In this document: positions 55,287 through 63,350 of the stretch, piece after piece
How positions within the stretch are numbered: the first letter of the stretch is position 1
How the letters are laid out: every line of letters begins with the position of its first letter
Source of the DNA: Betaproteobacteria bacterium
Lineage (GTDB): Bacteria; Pseudomonadota; Gammaproteobacteria; Burkholderiales; Casimicrobiaceae
DNA: 64,000 nt
Assembly (NCBI GenBank): GCA_016192065.1
Contig: JACPUX010000072.1
Location: 186,001-250,000 of the forward strand
Direction of reading: 5' to 3'
Position numbers and translations under genes: made by a program
The notes under the pieces: model-generated
Seen by the model: the letters and a program-made list of their open reading frames with translations, nothing else
Database searches by the model: none
What the model was told of the DNA's origin: nothing

Positions 55287-55497
55287 GTAATCTCACTCCC
55301 GAGTTTGCGAGCCTGCTGCGGGGGTACTCCCGTCTTGTGCACCTGCGAAATAGCGAAATCCCCACCTCTCCCGAGGCGGTTTCGCTGCGTCGCCCCAAGC
55401 CGAACCCTTGGTCATAATGTCGTAAAGGACAGCGTTTATTATAACTCACTGATTCATCATAGATTCAAATTTCGCCAGAGGTGGGAGAAGAATATTG
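55287..55497. other. phaR-side part of the phaR-phaP spacer
   Basis: The left half of the 359-bp divergent spacer. It holds the phaR leader, including a GGGAGTG ribosome-binding site just before its start; I see no other structured element here. Confidence 0.45.
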
Positions 55498-55572
55498 GTG
55501 CGGTGCAGCAAAATTCTCTTGACATAGCCCAGGCGCATCCCTATACTTTGAATTGTGCAGTGCAGCAATTCC
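55498..55572 (+). promoter_or_regulatory. phaP: phaP promoter with twin repeat operators
   Basis: TTGACA (55519-55524) and TATACT (55542-55547) with a 17-bp spacer form a near-consensus sigma70 promoter. Similar elements sit on each side: GTGCGGTGCAGCAAAATTC starting at 55498 and TTGTGCAGTGCAGCAATTCC at 55553-55572. TGC-rich repeats overlapping the promoter and start site suit PhaR binding. Confidence 0.75.
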
Positions 55573-55645
55573 GGTGACACAGCGGCCGCAAGGCCAAACC
55601 CGAAGGCTGTACGGTTTTCTTAACGTAAGTCCAAAGGAGTCAAGC

Positions 55646-56197
55646 ATGTACAACGCAACCGAGCAATTCGCCGAACTCAACACCGCTTCCACCGACCAGG
55701 CCCTGCGTCTCACGCAGGTCGCCCTCGAGAACACCGAGCGCCTGTTCAAGCTCCAACTCGACGTCACCAAAGCGGCGCTCGAAGACAACCTCAAGAGCAC
55801 CAAGGCTCTGACCGAAGTGAAGGATTTCCAGGATTTCATCAGCCTGCGTACCAAGCTGGCCGAATCCGGAGTTGAAAAAGCCATGGGCTACACCCGCAGT
55901 GTTTATGAAGTCGCCTCGGAAGCCCACGCCGAAATGAGCAAGCTGGTCGAAGAGGGTCTGGCCGCTTACACCAAGAACATCGCCAGCCTGGTCGAGAAGG
56001 CCGCTAAGAACGCCCCCGCCGGCTCCGACGCCGCCGTAAGCGCGCTCAAGTCGACCGTCGCCGCGACCACCGCCGCAATCGACACCTTGACCAAGGCCAG
56101 CAAGCAGGTTGCGAGCTTCGCCGACGCGAGCGTCAAGGCCGCCACGCAAGCGACCACCACCGCCGCCAAGACGACGACCGCGCGCAAAGCCGCTTAA
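55646..56197 (+). CDS. phaP: Phasin
   Basis: A 183-residue phasin that coats polyhydroxyalkanoate granules. It shows the phasin_2 pattern: TEQFAELNTASTDQALRLTQ, long amphipathic helices, and an Ala/Lys/Thr-rich tail (AATQATTTAAKTTTARKAA). The AAAGGAG ribosome-binding site fixes the start at 55646. The strong promoter fits its high abundance. Its transcript ends in a structured 3' UTR that may be a small RNA. Confidence 0.94.
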   Translation: MYNATEQFAELNTASTDQALRLTQVALENTERLFKLQLDVTKAALEDNLKSTKALTEVKDFQDFISLRTKLAESGVEKAMGYTRSVYEVASEAHAEMSKLVEEGLAAYTKNIASLVEKAAKNAPAGSDAAVSALKSTVAATTAAIDTLTKASKQVASFADASVKAATQATTTAAKTTTARKAA

Positions 56198-56205
56198 TGT
56201 TCTGA

Positions 56206-56301
56206 CGGACCGTAGAGGTCCGGGTATGCCTCCTTCTGTATCATTACCCTCCTCCTAAATGATACAGCCTCACCCGCGGGGTCAAACCCGCGGGTTTTTT
56301 T
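56206..56301 (+). ncRNA. Candidate 3'-UTR small RNA of phaP with anti-SD loop
   Basis: Three stem-loops follow the phaP stop: CGGACC-GTAGA-GGTCCG (56206-56222); CTGTATCATT (56236-56245) pairing perfectly with AATGATACAG (56258-56267) around a 12-nt loop ACCCTCCTCCTA; and an intrinsic terminator. The CCTCCTCC loop is complementary to Shine-Dalgarno sequences, as in known small RNAs that block translation starts. Expression as a separate RNA is inferred. Confidence 0.5.
56272..56301 (+). terminator. Intrinsic terminator of phaP
   Basis: ACCCGCGGG (56272-56280), 6-nt loop, CCCGCGGGT (56287-56295), then a seven-T run. A strong rho-independent terminator on the plus strand between the converging phaP and phaB genes. 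Confidence 0.92.
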
Positions 56302-56330
56302 CGTCCTGACTCCCCAGCGCAGTGCATTTC

Positions 56331-57083
56331 TTAGAACATGTGTTGGCCACCATTGATGGCGATGTTCGCCCCAGTGACAAACGCTGCCTCGTCCGACGAC
56401 AGGTAGGCCACGAGCCCCGCCACTTCCTCGGGCTTGCCCAGGCGACCCATGGGTATCTGCGGAATGATTTTGCTGTCGAGCACGTCCTTGGGAATCGCCA
56501 TTACCATCTTGGTGCCGATATACCCCGGGGAAATGGTATTGACAGTTACCCCTTTGCGCGCGACTTCCAGCGCCAGAGCCTTGGTGAAACCATGCATGCC
56601 GGCCTTGGCCGCGGAGTAGTTGGTCTGTCCGAAAGCACCCTTCTGTCCGTTGACCGAGGAGATATTGACGATGCGTCCCCAACCACGTTCGAGCATGCCA
56701 TCGCAGACCTGCTTGGTCATGTTGAACACGCTGTCGAGGTTGGTTTTCATCACCGCGTCCCAATCGGATTTGGTCATCTTCTTGAAAGTCATGTCACGCG
56801 TGATGCCGGCATTGTTGACCAACACATCGATTGGTCCGATTTCGGCGACGATTTTCGCCACGCAGGCCGCGGCGGCATCGTAGTCGGCAACATCGCAGGG
56901 GTAGGCACGAAAACCATAGCCCATCTTGTTCATGGTCTCCAGCCACTCGGCCGCCTTGGTGTTGCTCGGCGAAAAGGTGGTTACCACGGTATCTCCGAGA
57001 CGCGCGAGCTTGATGCAGATCGCCTCTCCCAAGCCTCCCATACCACCGGTGACCAATGCTATGCGTTGCGGTGTCAGTGCCAT
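56331..57083 (-). CDS. phaB: Acetoacetyl-CoA reductase
   Basis: A 250-residue SDR that reduces acetoacetyl-CoA to (R)-3-hydroxybutyryl-CoA with NADPH for PHA synthesis. It has ALVTGGMGGLGEAI, NNAGITRDMTFKKM (typical of PhaB), catalytic Ser in NISSVNGQKGAFGQ, and YSAAK with Tyr near 153. The length and motifs match PhaB closely. It follows phaC on the same strand by 76 bp. No phaA thiolase gene lies in the window. Confidence 0.95.
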   Translation of the reverse strand: MALTPQRIALVTGGMGGLGEAICIKLARLGDTVVTTFSPSNTKAAEWLETMNKMGYGFRAYPCDVADYDAAAACVAKIVAEIGPIDVLVNNAGITRDMTFKKMTKSDWDAVMKTNLDSVFNMTKQVCDGMLERGWGRIVNISSVNGQKGAFGQTNYSAAKAGMHGFTKALALEVARKGVTVNTISPGYIGTKMVMAIPKDVLDSKIIPQIPMGRLGKPEEVAGLVAYLSSDEAAFVTGANIAINGGQHMF

Positions 57084-57159
57084 GACGCTTCTCCTCGTAC
57101 CTAGTCGAATTCCGGAATACGCGCACGTCCTGGAACGTGGCGCGCCTTCCGCCTAAAAA

Positions 57160-58962
57160 TCAGTCTGGTTTCTCGATTACGTAGCGGCCTGGTGCCGCCT
57201 CGATCGGTGGATAAGCCTTGTTGCCCAACAGCTTGGGCGCGGCCACCAGGCGGGCGCTGCGTTCGGTCAGCCATTCGGCCCAGTCCGGCCACCAGCTCCC
57301 AGGTACCTCGCGCGCCGCTTGCTCCCACGCGTCGGGAGTTTCCGGCAGGCTGCCGCCAATCCAGTAGTTGCGCTTGTTCTTGGAAGCCGGATTGATTACC
57401 CCCGCGATATGGCCGGACGCGCCCAGGACAAAGCGCTGTTGCCCACCCAGCAACAAGGCGCTGCGGTAGGCGGCGCGCCAGGGGACGATATGGTCTTCGC
57501 GCGTCGCCAGCACGTAGGCCGGCTGTCGCACCCGCGCCAAGTCGATGGGGACACCGCAAAGGGTAATGCCGCCCGGTTCGCGCAGGCGGTTTTCAAGGTA
57601 CATATTGCGCAAGTAGAAGACGTACATCGGCCCCGGAAGGTTGGCACTGTCGCCGTTCCAGTAGAGCAGGTCGAAAGCGGCCGGGGTGCGCCCTTTGAGA
57701 TAATTGTTGACGACGAAGGACCACACTAGGTCATTCGCGCGCAGGCTGGCGAAAGCCGTCGCCAGTTCGGACCCGGCCACGCGGCCTCCCGAGAGTAGTG
57801 CCGGCTCGCGCACCTTGAGGTAATCCTCGTCGACGTAGACGCCGATTTCGCCAGGCTCGGAATAGTCGAGCATGGTGGTCAGCAGGGTGACGCTGCTGAC
57901 ACTCTTGTCGCCCCGCACCGCCAATACGGCGAGGGCGCAGGAAAGCAGCGCGCCGCCGACACAAAAACCCAAGGTGCTGATGGTCGTGCTGCCACTGATG
58001 GCCTTGGTGACGTCGATGGCGGGGAAAATGCCGGACTCGAGGTAGTCCTCAAAACCCAGGTGCGCCATGGATTTCGGCACATTGCGCCAGGAAACCAGGA
58101 ACACCGAAAAGCCCCGCGATACCGCGTAGCGCACGAAGGAATTCTCGGCCTGCAAATCGAGGATGTAATACTTGTTGATACAAGGTGGGATGATCAGGAG
58201 CGGACGGGCATGAACCTTTTCGGTGCTTGGCGTGTACTGAATGATCTCGATCAAATCATTGCGAAAGACCACCGCCCCCGGGGTGACGGCGAGGTTTCGT
58301 CCGACCGAAAAGGCTTTGTCGTCGCTCATGGCGATGCGGCCACGGCGCAAATCATCGGCAAGATTGGAGAGCCCCTGGGTCAGACTCTTGCCGTCGCTCG
58401 CCAAAGCGAGCCGCAGCGCCTCGGGATTGGTCGCCAGGAAATTGCTGGGCGCCACCGCATCGACATACTGGCGCACAAAAAACGCCAGTTTGCGCTTGGT
58501 GTCCGGATCGGTCGCAAGGCGCTCGGCGGCTTCGTTCCAGAACTCAGCGTTGATCAAGTAGGCCTGCTTCACCAAATCGAAGAACGGATACTCGCGCCAT
58601 TCCGATCCGTGAAAGCGCCGGTCGCCGTCCTCCGCTTGCGCCACCGCCGCACCGGCTTCACCCGTCTGCTGCTGGGCCACGCTCTGCCAGAGTTCGGTCA
58701 AGCGTTGCTGATACCTTGCGCATAGCTCCTGCCAAGCCGCGATTTCGATGCCGGCGGGCGGCCCCATGCCCGACCAGGTCGGCAGCATGCCGGGCAGCAT
58801 TTGCACTCCGTTGCCGAGGTTCTTTTCCGGTATTGGGACCTGCGCCGAGGCCGGCACAGCCGAAGGGCCGGGCAGCCAGAAATGCAGCCACCGCTGACCG
58901 AGATCCTGCCAGGCCTTGCCGAGCTCCTGCCAATTCGGGTCTTGCGTGTTGTGTTTGGTCAT
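57160..58962 (-). CDS. phaC: Class I PHA synthase
   Basis: A 600-residue polymerase making polyhydroxyalkanoate from (R)-3-hydroxyacyl-CoA on granules. The lipase-like box is GFCVGG with the catalytic Cys near residue 334, the Asp lies in REDHIVPW, and the His in GASGHIAGVINP. The N-terminal domain (YFxDxWL-like FLPGPSA and PFFDLVKQAYLI) is class I type. The start at 58962 begins MTKHNTQD; a longer frame to 59046 is unlikely. A TTGTAC/TACACT promoter pair (17-bp spacer) lies at 59029-59001 on the minus strand. Confidence 0.95.
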   Translation of the reverse strand: MTKHNTQDPNWQELGKAWQDLGQRWLHFWLPGPSAVPASAQVPIPEKNLGNGVQMLPGMLPTWSGMGPPAGIEIAAWQELCARYQQRLTELWQSVAQQQTGEAGAAVAQAEDGDRRFHGSEWREYPFFDLVKQAYLINAEFWNEAAERLATDPDTKRKLAFFVRQYVDAVAPSNFLATNPEALRLALASDGKSLTQGLSNLADDLRRGRIAMSDDKAFSVGRNLAVTPGAVVFRNDLIEIIQYTPSTEKVHARPLLIIPPCINKYYILDLQAENSFVRYAVSRGFSVFLVSWRNVPKSMAHLGFEDYLESGIFPAIDVTKAISGSTTISTLGFCVGGALLSCALAVLAVRGDKSVSSVTLLTTMLDYSEPGEIGVYVDEDYLKVREPALLSGGRVAGSELATAFASLRANDLVWSFVVNNYLKGRTPAAFDLLYWNGDSANLPGPMYVFYLRNMYLENRLREPGGITLCGVPIDLARVRQPAYVLATREDHIVPWRAAYRSALLLGGQQRFVLGASGHIAGVINPASKNKRNYWIGGSLPETPDAWEQAAREVPGSWWPDWAEWLTERSARLVAAPKLLGNKAYPPIEAAPGRYVIEKPD

Positions 58963-59000
58963 GACCGCAGCGGGTTGCGGGTGCGTGGTATGTTTATCGT

Positions 59001-59029
59001 AGTGTAATCGTTCGCCCGCGGCCGTACAA
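59001..59029 (-). promoter_or_regulatory. phaC: Candidate phaC promoter
   Basis: On the minus strand TTGTAC (59029-59024) and TACACT (59006-59001) are separated by 17 bp, about 40 bp before the phaC start. The hexamers are moderate matches to sigma70 consensus. Confidence 0.45.
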
Positions 59030-59052
59030 TCGCGGCGCGTTCGCACTTGGGT

Positions 59053-59823
59053 TCAGTGCGCCAGGGCGTAGTCGACCAAAGCGATCATGCCGATTCCGCC
59101 GGTGATCAGCAGGACCTGCTGCAGGGTTGCCGCCGGCCCGGCACGTCGGTGGAGGCCCGGAATGAGGTCGGCCACCGCGACGTAGAGCATGCTTGCCGCC
59201 GCCAGCGCCAGGATTTCCGGCACCCAGGACTGGACCGCGGCGAGCATGAAGTAGCCCAGGAGCCCTCCCACGAGCGTCGCCGCGCTGGTACCAAGATTGA
59301 ACAGCAAGGCGCGCAGCCGGCTGTAGCCCGAATTGAGCAGCACCAGGAAATCCCCGACCTCCTGCGGAATCTCATGCGCGATGATCGCCACGGCGGTGAC
59401 CACACCGAGTTGGAAATCGCTCATAAAGGCCGCGGCAATCAAGATGCCGTCGCAGAAATTGTGGAAGGTGTCGCCAACCAGAATCATCAGCCCGGACCGG
59501 CCGTGATCGTGCTGATGCTCGGCGTGTTGGGCGATCTCTTCCCCGTCATCGGGATGGGAGTGGCGCCAAAGCACCAATTTCTCAAGCAGAAAGAAGAGCA
59601 AGATCCCCAACAGCACGAACGCCAGCGTCCTCTCCGTGGACTGCCCGGTCTCCAGCGCGCGCGGCAGCACCTCCAGGAAAACCGCGCCCAGCAACGTGCC
59701 CACCGCAAAGGCGATCAGGCGCGAAATGCTCAGCGTGCGCAGTACCAGGGTGGCCGCCGCGGCGGCAACGCTGAGCAGTCCGCCGCAAAAGCAGGCCAGG
59801 AGAATGGCGGTCAGTGTGGACAA
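59053..59823 (-). CDS. ZIP-family metal transporter
   Basis: A 256-residue ZIP transporter with eight predicted helices. Metal-site motifs are HNFCDGILIAAAF in helix 4 and HEIPQEVGDF in helix 5. The His-rich loop (HSHPDDGEEIAQHAEHQHDH) between helices 3 and 4 probably binds zinc before entry. It imports zinc or another divalent ion across the inner membrane. It has no obvious functional link to the phaC gene downstream. Confidence 0.92.
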   Translation of the reverse strand: MSTLTAILLACFCGGLLSVAAAAATLVLRTLSISRLIAFAVGTLLGAVFLEVLPRALETGQSTERTLAFVLLGILLFFLLEKLVLWRHSHPDDGEEIAQHAEHQHDHGRSGLMILVGDTFHNFCDGILIAAAFMSDFQLGVVTAVAIIAHEIPQEVGDFLVLLNSGYSRLRALLFNLGTSAATLVGGLLGYFMLAAVQSWVPEILALAAASMLYVAVADLIPGLHRRAGPAATLQQVLLITGGIGMIALVDYALAH

Positions 59824-59881
59824 AAGGTAAGCCTGTGTGCTTTCGATGCCGGCAGCATGATTGGCGGCTGATTATAGCGTT

Positions 59882-60775
59882 CTACTCGCCGCCCAAGGCG
59901 CGCACCAGATCAGGCAAGAGGCCAAACAACTCACCCGCAAGAATGGCGAAATCCGCCTCGAACTGTTCCTCAGCTTGCTGGCCCTGCTTGCTTGCCTCCT
60001 CCTTCAGGCGATCGGCAAAGATCAAGCGCTTCAGGCGCAAATCCTCGTCGAGCACGAAGGAGACGTGTTCACGCCAGGTCAAAGCCAGACGTGATACCTG
60101 CATGCCCGCCGCCAGATGAGCAGAAAGCTCCTCGCCTTCAAGGGCGTGGCGCAAATAGCGGATGGTGGACTTCTCCGCGCCGGGCGCACGCAACTCCGCT
60201 TCCCGGTCGATGCTGAACCCGTCGGGCGCCTCGCCAGCCGCCAGCCACTCAGTCATGGCGGAGAGCGGTGAGCGGATCGTGCGGAGCGGCGCCAGCGCCA
60301 GATTTTCCACGCTGTTGCCGAGCGCCTCGACCACTTCATCGCCGCGCGTAGCACTTGCGGCATCGACCAGAAGCCACCTCGCGCTCGGGTCGATTATCAG
60401 ATAGGTGCGACTGCGTTTGGCCAAGGCGCGCGGCGCCAGTTCATCGACGAGTTGTTCGCGCATTTCGCGCAACTGCTTGCGCCCCGGTGCATAGCCCTGC
60501 TTCTGGGCGATTTCCTTGGCGCGATCGCGCAATTGCTGATTGATCACAGTGGCCGGCAGGAGTTTCTGCTCCATCCCCAGGGCCAGCATCCAGCGGCCCT
60601 GGAGCGCCTGCGCCAACGGGCCTTCATCGGCGCCCGGCGGCACCCAGCCACGACTTACCAGATCAAGCTTGCCGCAGGCCTGCAAGACCTTGCGCGCAAG
60701 TTGCTCCTCAACTTTGGCCAGGCTCTGCCTGGGCCAGTCCTTGATGCGATAGATGAGTAGATTTCTGAACCACAT
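59882..60775 (-). CDS. rdgC: Recombination-associated protein RdgC
   Basis: A 297-residue nucleoid-associated protein that forms a ring on DNA and limits RecA activity. The N-terminus MWFRNLLIYRI and the segments QGRWMLALGMEQKLLPATVINQ (in part) and ERVRKREL-like QLREMREQLVDELAPRAL are standard, as is the C-terminal LTWREHVSFVLDEDLRLKRL. The start at 60775 begins at the family's usual MWF. The frame continuing upstream to 61006 shadows the SafE-like gene. Confidence 0.95.
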   Translation of the reverse strand: MWFRNLLIYRIKDWPRQSLAKVEEQLARKVLQACGKLDLVSRGWVPPGADEGPLAQALQGRWMLALGMEQKLLPATVINQQLRDRAKEIAQKQGYAPGRKQLREMREQLVDELAPRALAKRSRTYLIIDPSARWLLVDAASATRGDEVVEALGNSVENLALAPLRTIRSPLSAMTEWLAAGEAPDGFSIDREAELRAPGAEKSTIRYLRHALEGEELSAHLAAGMQVSRLALTWREHVSFVLDEDLRLKRLIFADRLKEEASKQGQQAEEQFEADFAILAGELFGLLPDLVRALGGE

Positions 60776-60818
60776 GGGGGCGGCAAAAAAGCGTGCATTG
60801 TACCTCCTCGAAGTGCGT

Positions 60819-61535
60819 TCAGGGCAGCGCACAAAATGGCGCACCGCCGATTCCCTCCGGCATCCAGGCAACGCGATAGAGCGCCCACAATCCAAAGGCC
60901 ATGACGAGCAGCGCGCCGCCGCGCCGCAACCGCAGATTGGCCCCCCCTCCCGCGTTGGCGACGAGCCGATCGGCAAGCAAGAGATTGGGCACCGTGCCCA
61001 AGCCAAACGCCAGCATCATCAACCCACCGGCCAGTGCCCCACCGGCCAGAAGCGCAAGCGTCAAAGCACCATAGACCATGCCACAGGGCGTGAGTCCCCA
61101 GATTGCTCCCAGGGCAAACCGCGCCCACCACTGCGACCTGGCAAGCAGTGGCGCGAAGGCTCGGCGTACGGGCGCGAGCACCAACGCGGCGAAGCGCTCG
61201 ACCCTTGGCAAAGCGCTCTCGCCCTGCCACAGGCGCCAACCCAGCCAGAGCAACAGTCCGCCTGCGAGGGCGTAGAGTCCCAGTTGCAAGGCGCGCAGTT
61301 CGCGCCAGGGCAACGCCGCGCCGCTGGCGGCGCCGGCCGCGAGCCCGAGTACTCCGTAGCTGAAGACCCGGCCCAAGTGATAGGCTCCCAAGATGAACAT
61401 TCGCCGTGGCCCTGAGGCAGGAATGGTCTTGTTCAAGGCGATGGCGGAAATCACCCCGCCGCACATCGCCGCGCAATGCAGGCCGCCCAGCAAGGCCAAT
61501 AAGAACACACTGAGGTAAGTCGCCCAGGGCATCAT
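60819..61535 (-). CDS. SafE/UreH-like membrane protein (cco-linked)
   Basis: A 238-residue membrane protein of the TauE/SafE-UreH_2 group. GGLHCAAMCGGV near the N-terminus with its CxxxC-like cysteines and GAIWGLTPCGMVYGAL mark the family, with about six helices. Members next to cco genes are thought to serve copper delivery or cytochrome oxidase assembly, though this is not settled. It lies upstream and divergent to fnr, within the microaerobic respiration cluster. Confidence 0.88.
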   Translation of the reverse strand: MMPWATYLSVFLLALLGGLHCAAMCGGVISAIALNKTIPASGPRRMFILGAYHLGRVFSYGVLGLAAGAASGAALPWRELRALQLGLYALAGGLLLWLGWRLWQGESALPRVERFAALVLAPVRRAFAPLLARSQWWARFALGAIWGLTPCGMVYGALTLALLAGGALAGGLMMLAFGLGTVPNLLLADRLVANAGGGANLRLRRGGALLVMAFGLWALYRVAWMPEGIGGAPFCALP

Positions 61536-61690
61536 TGCCTGCCCCGGTTCAGCTCCGCGGTTGGCGAAACTGCCACCACGACTGTTACACTAAGCGATGT
61601 CGACGACTGCTCGCGGTGCGACCGCAAGAGCCCTCGACCCGCCCCGCGGTGCGCGGCCCCCAACTCCTGCCCATCCACCACCCACTGGTC

Positions 61691-62482
61691 ATGCCTAATC
61701 GAGTGAAGGCGCCCGGCAAGTCGGCCTCTCTGGCCTGCACGAGGCCGACGGACGCGCCACCGCGCGGTTTTCAACTGCATCAATTGAAAACTGCTTGTTC
61801 CTCGTGCAGCATGCAGGAGTTGTGCCTGCCCGGCGGCCTCGAATCCGACGAAATACTCGCCCTCGAACGCTTGATCACCGCTCGAAGGCGACTGAAGAAG
61901 GGCGAGACCCTCTACCAGACCCGCGATCCTTTCGTCGGCATCTTTGCGCTGCGCTTCGGCTCCGCCAAGACCGCGATCCTTGCCGCCGACGGGCATGAGC
62001 AGGTCAGCGGCTTTCATATGGTTGGCGACATCATTGGCCTCGACGGTATCGGCACCGGCAACCATACCTGCGAATGTACCGCTCTGGAAGACACCGAAGT
62101 ATGCCTCCTGCCCTTCGCCAAACTCGAAGAACTGGCGCGCGTGGTTCCCTCCTTGCAGCAACACCTGCACCGCGTAATGAGCCGTGAAATCGTGCGCGAG
62201 CACGGCGTCATGCTGCTCTTGGGCAGCATGCGGGCGGAAGAGCGTCTGGCGGTGTTCCTGCTCAATCTATCGCAGCGCTATCATCGGCGCGGCTATTCGG
62301 CGAGCGAATTCAACCTGCGCATGACCCGCGAGGAGATTGGCAGCTTCCTCGGGCTCAAGCTCGAAACCGTGAGTCGGCTGTTTTCGCGCTTTCACGACGA
62401 AGGTCTGGTGGAGGTTCAGCAGCGTTCGGTGCGACTGCTGGACCTTGACGCCTTGAGACGCATGGTCAACCGGCCGGTTTGA
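61691..62482 (+). CDS. fnr: FNR-type oxygen-sensing regulator
   Basis: A 263-residue Crp/Fnr regulator. The N-terminal cysteines CSSCSMQELCLP plus the central CEC supply the four ligands for an oxygen-labile [4Fe-4S] cluster. The cAMP-binding-like fold (FVGIFALRFGSAKTAIL) and the HTH with EEIGSFLGLKLETVSRLFSRF follow; E-x2-S-R matches FNR site recognition (TTGAT-N4-ATCAA). The start at 61691 gives the normal length; the frame stays open to 61535 with unlike sequence. It sits beside ccoG/fixH, its classic targets. Confidence 0.93.
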   Translation: MPNRVKAPGKSASLACTRPTDAPPRGFQLHQLKTACSSCSMQELCLPGGLESDEILALERLITARRRLKKGETLYQTRDPFVGIFALRFGSAKTAILAADGHEQVSGFHMVGDIIGLDGIGTGNHTCECTALEDTEVCLLPFAKLEELARVVPSLQQHLHRVMSREIVREHGVMLLLGSMRAEERLAVFLLNLSQRYHRRGYSASEFNLRMTREEIGSFLGLKLETVSRLFSRFHDEGLVEVQQRSVRLLDLDALRRMVNRPV

Positions 62483-62577
62483 GGATTTGCGCGTCAATCC
62501 GCCACAACCCCGTTCACTTGGCGAGCCCCAGGGGCCGCAAAGACGATAAGTTTTCCATCGCGGCCCGGCGCGCAAGG

Positions 62578-62853
62578 CTACTCGCCTTCACCCAGGCGGC
62601 CATTGAGAAATGCCGCCAGCGCGGCCGAGGCAAAGCCCATGCCCCAGAAGCCGAAGAATCCCATGGTGTAGATGGCCAGGCGCGAAAACTCCAAGGGCGC
62701 GCCGAGAAAATGCAGATCGAAGGGGTCAAAGATCGCGAAGAAGATCGCTTCGGCCACCGCCGCCACCAAGAACGCAGGCCAGAGCAGGCGCGCGAGGCCC
62801 TGCACCACACCACGCCGCGGCGTCGAAATGCCCCTACCGGTTTCGATCTTCAT
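62578..62853 (-). CDS. Small membrane protein of the cco cluster
   Basis: A 91-residue protein with two hydrophobic helices (LLWPAFLVAAVAEAIFFAIF and FGFWGMGFASAALAAFL). It is coupled to the fixH gene by an ATGA overlap at 62850-62853, which argues that it is real and serves the same process. Similar small proteins occur between fixH and fnr in related bacteria; the function is unknown. Confidence 0.75.
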   Translation of the reverse strand: MKIETGRGISTPRRGVVQGLARLLWPAFLVAAVAEAIFFAIFDPFDLHFLGAPLEFSRLAIYTMGFFGFWGMGFASAALAAFLNGRLGEGE

Positions 62854-63350
62854 GAGCCTGCTCGCAATTCGAGTGTAGTTTGCTGTGGTACCAACCAGGC
62901 CCCTTCAAGCCGCCAGGCTTCAGTTTCAAGTATGACGCCCCAGCGCCCTCGGGCCAGCTCGGGCAAGGGCACCTCGTAGATGCCGGGTGCGCTCGGCGAA
63001 AGACTCACCCGCCGATCGAACTCGGGGCGAGCCGCGTGGCGCAATTGCAGAATTGGTGGCGCAGTCAGTTCGGGAAGACCTTGGAATTCCACCCGCAGCG
63101 TTCGCTCCCCGCGATCCCATGCCACAACGGCCCTGAGTCCGAGCCTGGCCGCCGCAGCGTCACGCTCGAGTCGCCGCTCGACCAGCAGTCCGCGCTTGTA
63201 ATAGTCGTCGGCGACCAACCCATCGGGATGGGCCAGGGCGAGCCAGAAGGTGACGGCGCCCGCCACGATCACCACCGCCGGACCGGCCATCAGGAACCAA
63301 GGCGCGCGTTGGCGATACCAGGGGGGGGGTGGAGGAATGGCGGTATTCAT
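62850..63350 (-). CDS. ccoH: FixH-like cbb3 oxidase assembly protein
   Basis: A 166-residue protein with one N-terminal membrane helix (FLMAGPAVVIVAGAVTFWLAL) and a periplasmic domain, the FixH layout. GLVADDYYKRGLLV is the family hallmark. FixH/CcoH helps assemble cbb3 cytochrome oxidase. It overlaps ccoG upstream (ATGA at 63347-63350) and the small membrane gene downstream. Confidence 0.88.
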   Translation of the reverse strand: MNTAIPPPPPWYRQRAPWFLMAGPAVVIVAGAVTFWLALAHPDGLVADDYYKRGLLVERRLERDAAAARLGLRAVVAWDRGERTLRVEFQGLPELTAPPILQLRHAARPEFDRRVSLSPSAPGIYEVPLPELARGRWGVILETEAWRLEGAWLVPQQTTLELRAGS

